Shown: positions 34,439 through 44,040, counted from the stretch's first letter. The stretch is 64,000 nucleotides of DNA from Mycobacterium sp. SMC-8 (GCF_025263565.1 NZ_CP079865.1:1612001-1676000), one strand, 5' to 3'. Translations and numbers: made by a program. Notes: generated by a model from the sequence alone, not told the origin.

Positions 34439-36189
34439 TGACGGTCGAGTCCGGGCAGAAGGTGCTGCGCGAAGTTGTCCTTGAGCAGCTGACCACCGGT
34501 GAGAATCATGCCTACCGGATGTGGTTGCCGCCGTTGGCCGATCCCACACCGGTCAACGAGCTGATCGCGCGCGACTACGAGCGGCGGCCGTTGCGGATCG
34601 GGCTCGGCATCATGGACGAGCCCCGCCGGCACCGGCAGGAGGTGTGGGGTATCGACGTCACCACCGCCGCAGGCAACATCGCGATCGGCGGGGCGCCTCA
34701 GACGGGTAAGTCGACGCTGTTGCAGACGTTCATCCTGTCGGCATCGGCGTCGCACACCCCGCGCCAGATTCAGTTCTACTGCGTCGACATGGGCGGCGGC
34801 GGGCTGATGTACATCGAGGACCTGCCACATGTCGGTGGCGTGGCGACCCGGGCCGAGCCGGACCGGGTCAACCGTGTGGTCGCCGAGGTGAAAGCCGTGC
34901 TGCGGCAACGTGAGCAGACGTTCAAGGAGTACCGGGTCGGCTCCATGGCCGACTACCGGCAGATGCGGGACAACCCCGATCACCCGGCGTCGGCGGACCC
35001 TTTCGGGGATGTGTTCCTGGTCATCGACGGCTGGCCGGCGTTCGCAGCCGAGTTCGCCGAACTGGAAGCCACCGTGCAGGACATCGCCGGGCAGGGACTG
35101 GCCTACGGCGTGCACACGATGATCTCCACTCCGCGCTGGACGGAACTGCGTGCCCGGGTGCGCGACTACCTCGGCACCAAGATCGAATTCCGGCTGGGCG
35201 ACGTCAACGAGACCCAGATCGACCGGATCACCCGCGAGATCCCGATCAACCGCCCAGGACGGGCCGTGTCGACCGAGAAGCACCACCTGATGATCGGGGT
35301 GCCCCGGCTGGACGGCGTGCACAGCGCCGAGGGACTGGTGCCCGCAATGTCCGCGGCCGTCAAGGAGATCGCGGCGCGTCACACCGAGGAAGCCCCGCGC
35401 GTGCGGGTGCTGCCCAGCCGCATCTACCTCAACGAGCTGGATCCGAACCCGCCCGGTCCGGACGCGGATTACCGGACGCGCTGGACGATCCCGGTCGGCG
35501 TGCGCGAATCGGACCTCACGGTGGCGCACAACCATATGCACACCACCCCGCACCACCTGATCTTCGGTGCGGCCAAGTCCGGCAAGACCACCGTCGCGCA
35601 CGCGATCGCGCGGGCGATCTGTGCCCGCAACACTCCGCAGCAGGTCCGGTTCATGGTGGCCGACTATCGGTCCGGTCTGCTGGAGGCGGTGCCTGAGACC
35701 CATCTGCTGCCGGCCGGCGGGATCAACCGCAACCACAGCGTGCTGGAGGAGTCGATCAGGGCGCTGGTGTCGAACCTGGTGAAGCGGCTACCGCCGACCG
35801 ACCTCACCCCGTCGCAGCTGCGGCAGCGGTCGTGGTGGACCGGACCCGACGTCGTGCTGTTGGTCGACGACTGGCACATGATCACCGCCGCCGGCGGCAT
35901 GCTGTCGCCGATGGCCCCGCTGGCGCCGTTGCTGCCGGCCGCCGCCGACATCGGTCTGCACCTGGTCGTCACGTGCCAGATGAGCCAGGCGAGCCGGGCC
36001 ACGATGGACAAGTTCGTCGGGACCGCGTACGGGGCGGGCACCCCGACGATGTTCCTGTCCGGAGAGAAGCAGGACTTTCCGTCCCGCGAGATCGTGGTCA
36101 AGAAAAGGCCCCCTGGCCAGGCGTTTTATGTGACACCGGATGTGAAGGAAGTGATCCAGGCGGCGTATGTGGATCCGCCCGAAGAATAA
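34438..36189 (+). CDS. eccCb1: ESX-1 FtsK/SpoIIIE-type ATPase EccCb1
   Basis: Second half of the EccC motor, 583 residues, with no membrane segment. Two ATPase domains are visible: Walker [11 protein letters not shown] at about 84-93 and [10 protein letters not shown] at about 375-384. The Asp-rich strands [11 protein letters not shown] and [11 protein letters not shown] are the matching Walker B segments. The last domain in EccCb1 binds the C-terminal signal of EsxB. It is the last gene before a 176-bp spacer with a palindrome, after which the substrate genes start. Confidence 0.95.
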   Translation: MTVESGQKVLREVVLEQLTTGENHAYRMWLPPLADPTPVNELIARDYERRPLRIGLGIMDEPRRHRQEVWGIDVTTAAGNIAIGGAPQTGKSTLLQTFILSASASHTPRQIQFYCVDMGGGGLMYIEDLPHVGGVATRAEPDRVNRVVAEVKAVLRQREQTFKEYRVGSMADYRQMRDNPDHPASADPFGDVFLVIDGWPAFAAEFAELEATVQDIAGQGLAYGVHTMISTPRWTELRARVRDYLGTKIEFRLGDVNETQIDRITREIPINRPGRAVSTEKHHLMIGVPRLDGVHSAEGLVPAMSAAVKEIAARHTEEAPRVRVLPSRIYLNELDPNPPGPDADYRTRWTIPVGVRESDLTVAHNHMHTTPHHLIFGAAKSGKTTVAHAIARAICARNTPQQVRFMVADYRSGLLEAVPETHLLPAGGINRNHSVLEESIRALVSNLVKRLPPTDLTPSQLRQRSWWTGPDVVLLVDDWHMITAAGGMLSPMAPLAPLLPAAADIGLHLVVTCQMSQASRATMDKFVGTAYGAGTPTMFLSGEKQDFPSREIVVKKRPPGQAFYVTPDVKEVIQAAYVDPPEE

Positions 36190-36301
36190 GTGTTCAGAGC
36201 ACTCTCTGACGGCGGTTAATATTGGGAAGTGCTTTTCCAGCAAATGGGAGAGTAGCCGAAAGGCAATTTTTGCCGGGGGGGTCAAAAAACATCCCCGCTG
36301 G

Positions 36302-36317
36302 GTATCGGTGCCGATAC
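36302..36317. promoter_or_regulatory. Palindrome upstream of the PE35/esxBA operon
   Basis: GTATCGG and CCGATAC flank a 2-bp centre in the eccCb1-PE35 spacer, about 50 bp before the PE ATG. The spacer (36190-36365) is AT-richer than its surroundings and also holds GGCAA-N3-TTGCC near 36260. It is a likely promoter/operator zone for the substrate genes. Confidence 0.4.
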
Positions 36318-36365
36318 TCCACAACTAAAGACATCCATGTGTTTAGACCAGCGAGGTAACAGCAA

Positions 36366-36662
36366 ATGCAGCCATTGAGTCATAACCCGGGTGCTGTCGG
36401 CGTCGGCGGGCAGGTCACCGCGAACGGCGCGCGGGGTCTTGCGACGGGCACCGCGGCCACCGCCGAGGTCAGTGCGCTCGCCCCGGCAGGGGCTGATGAG
36501 GTCTCGGCCGCGGCGGCGTTGAACTTCGCTGCCGAAGGCGTGCAGACCCTCGGCATCAACGCACTCGCGCAGGAGGAGATCGCGCGCGCGGGCGCCGCCG
36601 TCATCGAGATCGCCGGGGTGTATCAGGCCGTCGACGCTGCGAACGGCGCGACGCTGATCTGA
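36366..36662 (+). CDS. PE family protein (PE35-like)
   Basis: PE protein of 98 residues, the length of the PE domain alone. The helix-turn-helix core is visible as SHNPGAVGVGGQVTANGARG, then EEIARAGAAVIEIAGVYQAVD, with the YxxxD export motif as YQAVD near the C-terminus. The classic N-terminal Pro-Glu pair is not evident. It precedes a PPE gene by 17 bp, the standard PE-PPE pair, which folds as a heterodimer and is brought to ESX-1 by EspG1. The position is that of PE35 in M. tuberculosis. Confidence 0.85.
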   Translation: MQPLSHNPGAVGVGGQVTANGARGLATGTAATAEVSALAPAGADEVSAAAALNFAAEGVQTLGINALAQEEIARAGAAVIEIAGVYQAVDAANGATLI

Positions 36663-36679
36663 GCGGAGCAACCTGAGTC

Positions 36680-37999
36680 ATGGCCGCCATCGGCATTCCC
36701 ATCCCACCGATCTGGGTAGCGTTCCCTCCCGAGATCAATACGTCGCGGCTGCAGGCCGGTGCCGGTGCGGTGCCGATGCTGCAGGCGGCGGCGGGCTGGG
36801 AGGCGTTCGCGATCTCGCTGGAGACGCAGGCCGATGAGCTGACGGCCAGCCTCGCCTCGCTGGCCCAGATGTGGCAGGGAATGGGCAGCGAGCGCGCGGT
36901 TGCCGCGGCGATGCCGATGGTGTTGTGGCTGCGAATGCTCTCGCTGCAGGCGCACAAACGGGCCGCCCAGGCGTCGGCGCAGGCGTCGGCGTGGACCACA
37001 GCGGCCACCGGCACCCCGCAGTTGCCCGAGATCGAGCAGAACCACATCACCAACGCGGTGCTCAACGCCACCAACTTCCTCGGCGTCAACACCGTCCCGA
37101 TCGCGGTCAATGAGGCTGACTACGTACGGATGTGGAACCAGGCGGCCGCGGTGATGACCGCCTATGAGACCGAGACCATGCTGAACTCGACCTTCGAACC
37201 GGTGGCGCCGCCGAAGCCGATCGTGCTGCCGGGCGGAGCCGAGTCGGCGCTGGCCACCGGACTGGCCGGCGCCGCCCCCGGGATGGCGACCGCCGTCGCC
37301 CGCAATGCGACGTTTACCAAGGTGAGCAGCATCGGCAAGCTGGACGAGCTCAACCAGAAAGCCGGAAAGGTCGAAGGGACACTGCATCAGGCCGCGAATT
37401 CGGGCCGCTCCCAAGCCGAGCAGGGCCAGCTGCTGCAGCAGGCCCCCCAGCAGGGAATGCAGATGGGCATGCAGATGGCCTCCCAGTTGGGCTCGACGCT
37501 GGGCCAGGTCCCGCAGCAGATGATGCAGGGGGTCACGCAGCCGTTCCAGCAGCTGACGCAGCCGCTTCAGCAGATGTCCTCGCTGTTCGGTCAGATGGGC
37601 GGATTCGGTGGCGACAAGGGGGCACAGATCGGAATGCTGGGCGCCACACCGTTTTCCAACCACCCAGCGATCGGTGGGAACGGTGCTGCCGCCGGTGCGG
37701 GTCTGGTGCGCGCCGCGTCGTTACCCGGTGCGGGCGGTACTGCTGCGCGGACCCCACTGATGTCGAACCTTGTCGGTTCAGGACTGCAGCCGACGATGAA
37801 CGCCGTGTCGGTCGGAGCGGGAGCCGGTGCGGGCGTCGGCGCCGGCCTGGCTCCTGTCGGCGCCGGAGGCGGGATGGGCGCCGGCGGACCGATGGGGATG
37901 CTGGGCCAGCGCGGCAGGAGCGGTGGCAGCAAGCCCGGATTGAACGCGCCCGCACCGCTGGAGCACGACCTCAGCGAAGACGAAGACGACGACTGGTAG
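36680..37999 (+). CDS. PPE family protein (PPE68-like)
   Basis: PPE protein of 439 residues. FPPEINTSRLQAGAGAVPML forms the signature near residue 15, the WQGMGSERAV segment is the W-x-G turn, and the PPE domain ends near residue 175. The C-terminal half is Gln/Met-rich (QQGMQMGMQMASQLG; QQMMQGVTQPFQQL) and then Gly/Ala-rich, ending in an acidic tail. PPE68 is an ESX-1 substrate and interacts with the EsxA/EsxB pair, whose genes follow. Confidence 0.88.
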   Translation: MAAIGIPIPPIWVAFPPEINTSRLQAGAGAVPMLQAAAGWEAFAISLETQADELTASLASLAQMWQGMGSERAVAAAMPMVLWLRMLSLQAHKRAAQASAQASAWTTAATGTPQLPEIEQNHITNAVLNATNFLGVNTVPIAVNEADYVRMWNQAAAVMTAYETETMLNSTFEPVAPPKPIVLPGGAESALATGLAGAAPGMATAVARNATFTKVSSIGKLDELNQKAGKVEGTLHQAANSGRSQAEQGQLLQQAPQQGMQMGMQMASQLGSTLGQVPQQMMQGVTQPFQQLTQPLQQMSSLFGQMGGFGGDKGAQIGMLGATPFSNHPAIGGNGAAAGAGLVRAASLPGAGGTAARTPLMSNLVGSGLQPTMNAVSVGAGAGAGVGAGLAPVGAGGGMGAGGPMGMLGQRGRSGGSKPGLNAPAPLEHDLSEDEDDDW

Positions 38000-38101
38000 T
38001 CGTCCACCACAGACTTGCCGGCCGCCTGGGTCGGGAGGGCTCGCCGATGCGGCGAGAGCACAGGGAAACCGAAACGCCGGTAACAGAGAGAAGGTCATCA
38101 C

Positions 38102-38410
38102 ATGGCACTTGAGGCAGATGTTGCGTCGTTAGCCACAGAGGCGGGGACATTCGACCGGATCGCGGGCGAGCTCACTGCGGTGCGCGCCCAGGTCGAGTCC
38201 ACCGCCGCGGCTCTGGCAGTCAACCTGGATACCCCGGATGCGGGCAGGGCGGCGCAGGCCGCGCTGCTGCGTTACCAGGAGGCCTCCGATCAGCAGATCC
38301 GTCTGCTCACGGACATCTCGCAGAACATCCAGATCAGCGGCATCAAGTACGAAGCCACCGACGCCGACAACTCCTCGCGCGTCGCGGCCTCGATGAGCAA
38401 CGTCCTGTAG
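38102..38410 (+). CDS. esxB: EsxB (CFP-10-like) WXG100-family protein lacking the WXG motif
   Basis: Helical hairpin protein of 102 residues, partner of EsxA. The alignment with CFP-10 is clear: ATEAGTFDRIAGELTAVRAQ, then VESTAAAL, then the QAALLRYQEASDQQ helix and the C-terminal YEATD (YxxxD) export signal. The W-x-G turn is replaced by NLDTPDAG, with no Trp. Loss of Trp is also known in some fast-growing mycobacterial EsxB proteins. It is followed after 31 bp by esxA. Confidence 0.9.
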   Translation: MALEADVASLATEAGTFDRIAGELTAVRAQVESTAAALAVNLDTPDAGRAAQAALLRYQEASDQQIRLLTDISQNIQISGIKYEATDADNSSRVAASMSNVL

Positions 38411-38441
38411 CCCACACCCTCAGACCTTAAGGAGAACCATT

Positions 38442-38738
38442 GTGACTAGCGGAGGCTCGATCAACTACAACTTCGCCGGCATCGAAGCCGATTCCGGTGA
38501 GATCAGCGCGGCCGTGGGCAAGGTCAACGGCCTGCTCGCCGAGGGCCAGGGCGCACTGAACCGGCTCCAGGGCACGTGGCGCGGGGACGGCGCGATGTCC
38601 TACGAGGCCGTCCAGCAGCGCTGGAACCAGAACTCCGAGGAACTGAACCTGGCGCTGCAGAGCCTGGCGCACGCGGTTCGCGACTCCGGTGTCGACATGG
38701 GCGGCACCGAGCAGAACGTGATGGGAATGTTCACCTAA
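38442..38738 (+). CDS. esxA: EsxA (ESAT-6-like) WXG100-family protein
   Basis: WXG100 protein of 98 residues from GTG 38442, with AAGGAGAACC upstream. The turn motif TWRGDGA is intact, and helices INYNFAGIEADSGEISAAVG and WNQNSEELNLALQSLAHAV flank it. The C-terminus VDMGGTEQNVMGMFT matches ESAT-6. It forms a 1:1 dimer with EsxB and is exported by ESX-1, where it is associated with membrane damage in pathogens and with DNA transfer control in M. smegmatis. Confidence 0.93.
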   Translation: MTSGGSINYNFAGIEADSGEISAAVGKVNGLLAEGQGALNRLQGTWRGDGAMSYEAVQQRWNQNSEELNLALQSLAHAVRDSGVDMGGTEQNVMGMFT

Positions 38739-38833
38739 CAGCTGCACCACGCCGGTGGGCGACCGGTCCCGGGACCGCGATCGCCCACCGCGTGCACAGC
38801 TCGCTTCACACCGAAACCCCTTGAGAGGTGCAC

Positions 38834-40216
38834 ATGTCGGCCGACTATGACCGGCTCTTCCACTCCCCGGATGCCGTCCGAACCGCCGACGAGGATCCCG
38901 ACCGGGACCCCACGCCGGCAGGGCGGGACACCGCGGTGCCGCCGGGGAACCCACCCAGCGGGGACGCGACCCCGCCGCCCATGCCGGCGGCATCTGCGCG
39001 CACCCAGACGGCGCAGGCACCTCCGTCCTGGCACACCGAGGTGATGAGCCCGGTCAACGATCTGCAACCGCCACCGCAGGCGGCTCCGCAGCATCGGGTG
39101 CCCAACAACGGGATGATGCGTGCTCCACAATCCACGCCCCAGCCGGGGGCACGCCACGAGCAGCAGCGCCCGATGACCGCCCCGGCGCCACGGCCGGCAC
39201 CGGCGCCGCCGCCGTCGCAGTTCTACGGCGACAGCGTCGATCACCGACCGCCGGCGGCACCCACCTCGGCGGCCACGATGGGCAATCACCGCGCCATCGA
39301 CGCGCTCTCCCACGTCGGGGTGCGCTCGGCGGTCAAGATGCCGTCCCAACGCGGCTGGCGGCACTGGCTCTACGTGATGACCAGGATCAACCTGGGGCTC
39401 TCCCCCGACGAGGTCTACGAACTGGACCTGCACACGCGGATCCGCCGCAACGCCCGCGACTCGTACCACATCGGGGTCTTCGGGCTCAAGGGCGGTGTCG
39501 GTAAGACGGCCGTCACCGTCGCGTTGGGGTCTGCGCTCGCCAGCATCCGCGGAGACCGGATCCTCGCCATCGACGCCGATCCGGACGGCGGCAATCTCGC
39601 CGACCGCGCCGGCCGGCAGTCGGCCGCGACGATCGCGGACCTGCTGTCGGACAAGGAACTGAAGCGCTACAACGATATTCGGGCCTACACCAGCATGAAC
39701 GCCGCGAACCTGGAGGTGCTGTCCTCGGAGGAGTACAGCGCCGCCCGGCGCGAGTTCAACGACGAGGACTGGCGTGCCGCCACCGAGATCGTCTCCCGTT
39801 ACTACAACTTGGTGCTCGCCGACTGCGGCGCGGGGCTGTTCCAGCCGGGCGCCCGCGGGGTGCTCTCGACGGTGTCCGGACTGGTGATCGTCGCCAGCGC
39901 ATCCATCGACGGAGCGCGTCAGGCGGCGATCACGATGGACTGGTTGCGGCAGAACGGATATCAGGACCTGCTCGGAAGGTCCTGTGTCGTGATCAACCAT
40001 GTGACCCCGGGCAAGCCGAACATCGACGTCGAGGACCTGGTGCAACAGTTCGAGCGGCATGTGCCTGCCGGACGGGTCATCGTGCTGCCGTGGGACAAGC
40101 ACATCGCCGCGGGCACCGAGATTCAATTGGGGCTGCTCGGCAAGACATTCACCCGCCGGATCGTCGAGTTGGCCGCGGCGCTGTCCGACGACTTCGACAG
40201 GCTTGAGCGGCGTTGA
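38834..40216 (+). CDS. espI: ESX-1 ATPase EspI
   Basis: MinD/ParA-type ATPase of 460 residues. The first 160 residues are Pro/Ala-rich and disordered. The deviant Walker A LKGGVGKTAVT is at about 217-227, then the LAIDADPDGGNLADRAG switch and VLADCGAGLF strand. ATG 38834 is chosen because GAGAGG lies six bases before it. A GTG two codons upstream would overlap that site. In M. tuberculosis EspI restricts ESX-1 when ATP is low. It overlaps eccD1 by 4 bp. Confidence 0.9.
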   Translation: MSADYDRLFHSPDAVRTADEDPDRDPTPAGRDTAVPPGNPPSGDATPPPMPAASARTQTAQAPPSWHTEVMSPVNDLQPPPQAAPQHRVPNNGMMRAPQSTPQPGARHEQQRPMTAPAPRPAPAPPPSQFYGDSVDHRPPAAPTSAATMGNHRAIDALSHVGVRSAVKMPSQRGWRHWLYVMTRINLGLSPDEVYELDLHTRIRRNARDSYHIGVFGLKGGVGKTAVTVALGSALASIRGDRILAIDADPDGGNLADRAGRQSAATIADLLSDKELKRYNDIRAYTSMNAANLEVLSSEEYSAARREFNDEDWRAATEIVSRYYNLVLADCGAGLFQPGARGVLSTVSGLVIVASASIDGARQAAITMDWLRQNGYQDLLGRSCVVINHVTPGKPNIDVEDLVQQFERHVPAGRVIVLPWDKHIAAGTEIQLGLLGKTFTRRIVELAAALSDDFDRLERR

Positions 40217-41739
40217 CCGCAACGGTTGCCCCTCCGACGTCGTCGGGCACCACGCCGGGGCGCCCGTCGACCACCCGCGTCACGATCCTGACCGGCCGTC
40301 GGATGACCGATCTGGTGCTGCCGTCGGCCGCGCCGATCGAGACCTACGTCGACGAGACGGTGTCGGTACTGGCCGACATCCTCGCCGACACACCCGCAGA
40401 CGTGTTGGCGGGCTTCGACTTCAAGGCCCAAGGAGTCTGGTCGTTCGCCCGTCCCGGCGCGCCACCGATCAAGCTGACCGACTCCCTCGATGACGCAGGC
40501 GTGGTCGATGGATCGTTGTTGACCGTCGTCTCGGTGAGCCGGACCGAACGGTACCGCCCGTTGGTCGAGGACGTCATCGACGCCATCGCCGTGCTCGACG
40601 AGACCCCGGAGTTCGACCGCGGCGCGCTGTACCGCTTCGTCGGGCTGATGCTGCCGCTGGCGGCGCTGATGGTCACGACGGTGGGGGTTCTGTCGTGGCA
40701 GTCAACCGGCCGCCACTGGTGGTGGGCGGTGGCCCTTGGCGTGCTCGGCCTGGGTCTGACGGGCGGCAGCATGCTCGCCCAGAAGCGGTTCGACAACTTG
40801 AACATGGCCGAGAGCCTGCTGGTGTCGTCGATGGTGGCACTCGCCGGTGCCGTCGTGTTGGCGGTTCCGTTGCCGGACGGGGTGGAGTCCCTGGGCGCGC
40901 CGCAAGTCGCGGGCGCCGGGGCGCTGGTGCTGCTGATGGTCCTGGCCACCCGAGGCGGTCCGCGCGGCCGGGCCGAAGTCGCGGCGTTTCTGGCGGTCGT
41001 CTCGCTGGCGCTGACGATCGCCGCCGTGGCGTACGGCTACGGATGGAACAGCTGGGTTCCGGCCGGGGCGATCGCTTTCGGGCTGATCGTGGTCACCAAC
41101 GCCGCGAAACTGACGGTGGCCGTGGCGCGGATCGCGTTGCCGCCGATCCCGGCGCCGGGTGAGACGGTGACCAACGACGAGCTGCTGGACCCGGTGACCA
41201 CGACGGATGCGTCCGAGGAATCCGAGACGTGGCAGGCGATCATCGCGTCGGTGCCGAGTTCGGCGGCGCGGTTGACCGAGCGCAGCCGACTGGCCAAACG
41301 CCTGCTGATCGGCTTCCTGAGCGCGGGAGCACTGATTCTCGCCGCGGGCTCGATCGCCGTGGTCGTCCAAGGGCACTTCTTCGTGCACAGCGTGATCGTC
41401 GCCGTCCTGGTGACGATGTTGTGCGGCTTCCGTTCCCGGCTGTACGCCGAGCGGTGGTGCGCGTGGGCTCTGATGGCGGCGGCGGTGGCGATCCCGACCG
41501 GAGTCACGGTGCGGCTGTGCCTGTGGTACCCGGAACGGGCCTGGCTGCTGCTCGCGGTGTACACGGCGCTGGCGGTGGTCGCCGTCATCCTCATCGGTGC
41601 GAGCGAGGGTGTTCGGAGGATCTCGCCGGTGACCAAGCGGATTCTCGAATTGTTGGACGGGGCGACGATCGCCGCCGTGATCCCCATGCTGCTGTGGATC
41701 GCCGGGGTGTACGACGTCCTGCGGAACCTGCGGTTCTAG
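40213..41739 (+). CDS. eccD1: ESX-1 membrane channel component EccD1
   Basis: Protein of 508 residues with a TTG start overlapping the espI stop. Residues 20-110 are the ubiquitin-like domain (TRVTILTGRRMTDLVLPSAA). A cytosolic linker and about eleven membrane helices follow. EccD dimers line the central membrane of the ESX complex and bind EccB and EccC. Length and layout are normal. It is followed after 9 bp by espJ. Confidence 0.94.
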   Translation: MTATVAPPTSSGTTPGRPSTTRVTILTGRRMTDLVLPSAAPIETYVDETVSVLADILADTPADVLAGFDFKAQGVWSFARPGAPPIKLTDSLDDAGVVDGSLLTVVSVSRTERYRPLVEDVIDAIAVLDETPEFDRGALYRFVGLMLPLAALMVTTVGVLSWQSTGRHWWWAVALGVLGLGLTGGSMLAQKRFDNLNMAESLLVSSMVALAGAVVLAVPLPDGVESLGAPQVAGAGALVLLMVLATRGGPRGRAEVAAFLAVVSLALTIAAVAYGYGWNSWVPAGAIAFGLIVVTNAAKLTVAVARIALPPIPAPGETVTNDELLDPVTTTDASEESETWQAIIASVPSSAARLTERSRLAKRLLIGFLSAGALILAAGSIAVVVQGHFFVHSVIVAVLVTMLCGFRSRLYAERWCAWALMAAAVAIPTGVTVRLCLWYPERAWLLLAVYTALAVVAVILIGASEGVRRISPVTKRILELLDGATIAAVIPMLLWIAGVYDVLRNLRF

Positions 41740-41748
41740 GAGGCCGAT

Positions 41749-42495
41749 ATGGCGACCGGAGGCACCCCACCACCGCTCTCGGTGAACCCCGAGGAGCTGA
41801 GCGCCGCCGGTGGTGCACTGTTGAACGCGGCAGGTCAACTACCGGAGGCGCCACCACCTTTCATGCCGGTGGGCACGGATCCGTTGTCGGTGGCGATCAT
41901 CGGGCAGATCCCGGCGGTGGAAGTGCCCATCGCCACGCAGCTGCCGTTGATCCAGGCGCAGGCGACGACCACCGCGGAGAACGTGCAGAACGCCGCGCAG
42001 GCCTATGCGGCCACCGACGCACGCAACGGTGCCAAGATCACCAAGCTCATGGAGAATGCTCCGGAAACGCTCGGAATGGGTTCCGGCGGAGGGGGAATGG
42101 CGGCGGGGTCCGGCGGCGCCGGGTCCGCGGGTCAGGTGATGAGCGCGCCGATGCAGATGGCCGGTCAGGTGGCGCAGATGCCGATGCAGGTCATGGGTGC
42201 GGTGGCCGCGGTGCCGCAGGGAATCATGCAGGGCGCGCAGCAGGCCGGCCAGCAGGTGCAGCAGATGGTGGGGCAGTTCGGTCAGGGCGGTGCAGGAGGT
42301 CAGACCGGCTCGTCTGCCGGCGATAGTCGTGCCCCCGAGGTTCCCGGCGTTCCGGACACGGGTTCAGACGGTGCCGCCGCGGGAGCACCCGATGCCGAAC
42401 GTGCACCGGAGGCCAAGGAGAAGGCTGATGCTTCCGGCGAACAGCGCGAGGGTCGTCATCGCGCCCCTGACCCCGACGAAAGGATCAATCTGTGA
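41749..42495 (+). CDS. espJ: ESX-1 secretion-associated protein EspJ
   Basis: Protein of 248 residues. The N-terminal 100 residues are a helical hairpin of the Esp substrate type (VNPEELSAAGGALLNAAGQL; TTTAENVQNAAQAYAATDAR, with the YxxxD signal YAATD). The middle is Gly/Met/Gln-rich (MAGQVAQMPMQVMGAV), and the tail is charged. It is directly after eccD1, the place of espJ/Rv3878 in M. tuberculosis. It overlaps the next small gene by 4 bp. Confidence 0.85.
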   Translation: MATGGTPPPLSVNPEELSAAGGALLNAAGQLPEAPPPFMPVGTDPLSVAIIGQIPAVEVPIATQLPLIQAQATTTAENVQNAAQAYAATDARNGAKITKLMENAPETLGMGSGGGGMAAGSGGAGSAGQVMSAPMQMAGQVAQMPMQVMGAVAAVPQGIMQGAQQAGQQVQQMVGQFGQGGAGGQTGSSAGDSRAPEVPGVPDTGSDGAAAGAPDAERAPEAKEKADASGEQREGRHRAPDPDERINL

Positions 42496-42803
42496 CCGCA
42501 CCCCTGGAAGTCGACACCAGCGTGCTGCGCCGGGTCGGCGGCGACTTCAGCGCCGCCGGCGACCGGATGGCGGGAATGCGGGCCGACGCACCGCTCGCAG
42601 ACGCGGCGGCCGGAGTGCCCGAATTGCAGACCGCCGCGGCGTGTTACGCCGCGCAAAGCACCATCGCCGCTGAGATGGAGACCATCGCCGGCAACGCGCG
42701 CACCTACGGCACCGATCTGAAAAGCGCTGCCGACCGGTACGACGCGACCGACGAGGCGTCCGGCGAGGCGATCGAGGGCGTCGGCATTCCCGCGCCGAGG
42801 TGA
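42492..42803 (+). CDS. Small EspC/DUF2580-like ESX-1 substrate
   Basis: Protein of 103 residues from GTG 42492 (ATGA-type overlap with espJ). The pattern LEVDTSVLRRVGGDFSAAGD, then an Ala-rich second helix and a C-terminal YDATDEASGEAI with the YxxxD export motif, is that of EspC/EspF-like small type VII substrates. It has no counterpart directly after espJ in M. tuberculosis. It ends back-to-back with the convergent membrane gene (1 bp apart). It probably works as a partner of EspJ. Confidence 0.78.
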   Translation: MTAPLEVDTSVLRRVGGDFSAAGDRMAGMRADAPLADAAAGVPELQTAAACYAAQSTIAAEMETIAGNARTYGTDLKSAADRYDATDEASGEAIEGVGIPAPR

Positions 42804-43823
42804 CTACCTCCGGACGGCGCGGCAGGCGTGGTCGGTGAGCGCTTGCAGCTGGTTGGCCGCGTCGTCGAGGTGGCTGTCCGGCAGCCCGTAGCTCGGGAGC
42901 GCCAAGGCGAAGGCACGTCGGTAGTGGGACGACAGCGCGGCGAAGTCCGCGGCGGTCAGGTTGCCGCTCAGCAGGCCGAGAAGCTGAGTCCGGTCGGCGT
43001 TCTGCGACATGATGCCCGCGGTTCTGTCATCGAGCTGACGAAGCTCCGTAGGGCGTTGCGAGGCAGGCACATTCCGGTCGTGCCGGTCGCGCCATTCGCG
43101 GGTCTGGTCGGTGTATTCGATCGTCATCGAGATCCATTCGTCGCAGAAGGCGGAGGGCTCGACGATGAACCGCGGCGGTCGGCCGGGGTCGGGCAATCGC
43201 TCCTCGGGAACCGGGGGAGGTCCAGGCAGGACCAGAGGTCCGCGGTCCGCTGCGGCGCCGAAATCAATTGCCGCGCAGATTGACCGGATAGCTCCGACGG
43301 CGCCGGCTGCCGCACGCGCGAGCTGGTCTGCCGCGGGACGGTAGTTGCCGACGCTGCCGGCGTAGGCCCGCCAGTACGCGATGGCCTGTCCGTACAGCTC
43401 CCGCATGACCCGGTGCGGGGTCTGCTTGGCCAGCGGGACCGTCTTGTCTGCGGCTCCGCGCATCGCCTCCGCCACCGCCTCGTACTGTCGGCGCTGATCC
43501 TCAGTCCACTCGGATCGGGGGATGGCCGGGTCACGACGGTGCCAGCCGTTACCGAGCTCGGTGCCGAGCGCTGCGATGATCGGTTCCCAGTCCGGGCAGG
43601 TGGGGTCTTCGGTGATGATGCTGACCGGATCCTGGTCCTCGGCGCTGGCGATCTGCTCCGGTTTGACGGTGGGGCTGGGGGGCGGCGCCGGCGCGGCAGA
43701 CTGCGCGGCCTGGTCGGATTCCCCACGGGAGATCCACAGCACGGCGGTGACGAGCACGATGACCGCGAGCAGGGCGCCGACCATGCGGGGCAGGTGGAGA
43801 CGTCTCAGCTGAGTCATCTCCAC
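42804..43823 (-). CDS. Membrane-anchored double-domain protein, paralogue of 48106-49236
   Basis: Protein of 339 residues. One N-terminal helix (MVGALLAVIVLVTAVLWIS) anchors a large extracytoplasmic part after a Pro-rich linker. That part contains two related domains: the first from EDPTCPDW with NGWHRRDPAIPRSEW to IRSICAAI, the second from SAFCDEW with TREWRDRHDRNVPAS to HACRAV. Each begins and ends with a Cys, so each may hold one disulfide. It is about 40% alike by eye to 48106-49236. The first 37 codons are in the 329-bp duplication, which kept the gene intact. The family function is unknown; it is ESX-1-linked. Confidence 0.8.
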   Translation of the reverse strand: MEMTQLRRLHLPRMVGALLAVIVLVTAVLWISRGESDQAAQSAAPAPPPSPTVKPEQIASAEDQDPVSIITEDPTCPDWEPIIAALGTELGNGWHRRDPAIPRSEWTEDQRRQYEAVAEAMRGAADKTVPLAKQTPHRVMRELYGQAIAYWRAYAGSVGNYRPAADQLARAAAGAVGAIRSICAAIDFGAAADRGPLVLPGPPPVPEERLPDPGRPPRFIVEPSAFCDEWISMTIEYTDQTREWRDRHDRNVPASQRPTELRQLDDRTAGIMSQNADRTQLLGLLSGNLTAADFAALSSHYRRAFALALPSYGLPDSHLDDAANQLQALTDHACRAVRR

Positions 43824-44040
43824 CGACGGTACCTACACCGTGGCGTCCACGCCGACGGCGTCGCTCATCAGTACCTGAAGGTGCTGCCAGTACACCCAGT
43901 CGGCGATCGCTCGTCGCTGGTCAGCGGGTTCGGCGGAGATGTGGGCGTTGTACAGCGCGATCTCCTGGGCGTGGACGGCGTAGGCGACGAACGCCTTGAG
44001 GTGCGGAACGCTACGTTGCGGATTGGTGCTCATCAACGGT
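43712..44040. repeat. 329-bp target duplication, left copy
   Basis: Identical to 45805-46133 at offset 2093. It includes the 3' end of espK and the first 37 codons of the membrane-protein gene. Two bases at the outer edge may belong to the element end, so the true duplication is 327-329 bp. Confidence 0.93.
43833..44040 (-). pseudogene. 3' remnant of espK in the duplicated target
   Basis: Encodes the last 68 or so residues of EspK (from MSTNPQRSVPHLKAF to the stop), left behind when the IS1634-family element duplicated its target. The complete espK lies on the other side. It has no start signal of its own. Confidence 0.85.

Noticed and set aside
43833..44036. Stand-alone 67-residue gene downstream of the IS1634 element
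   Set aside because: It is an exact copy of the EspK C-terminus left in the target duplication, without its own start signal.
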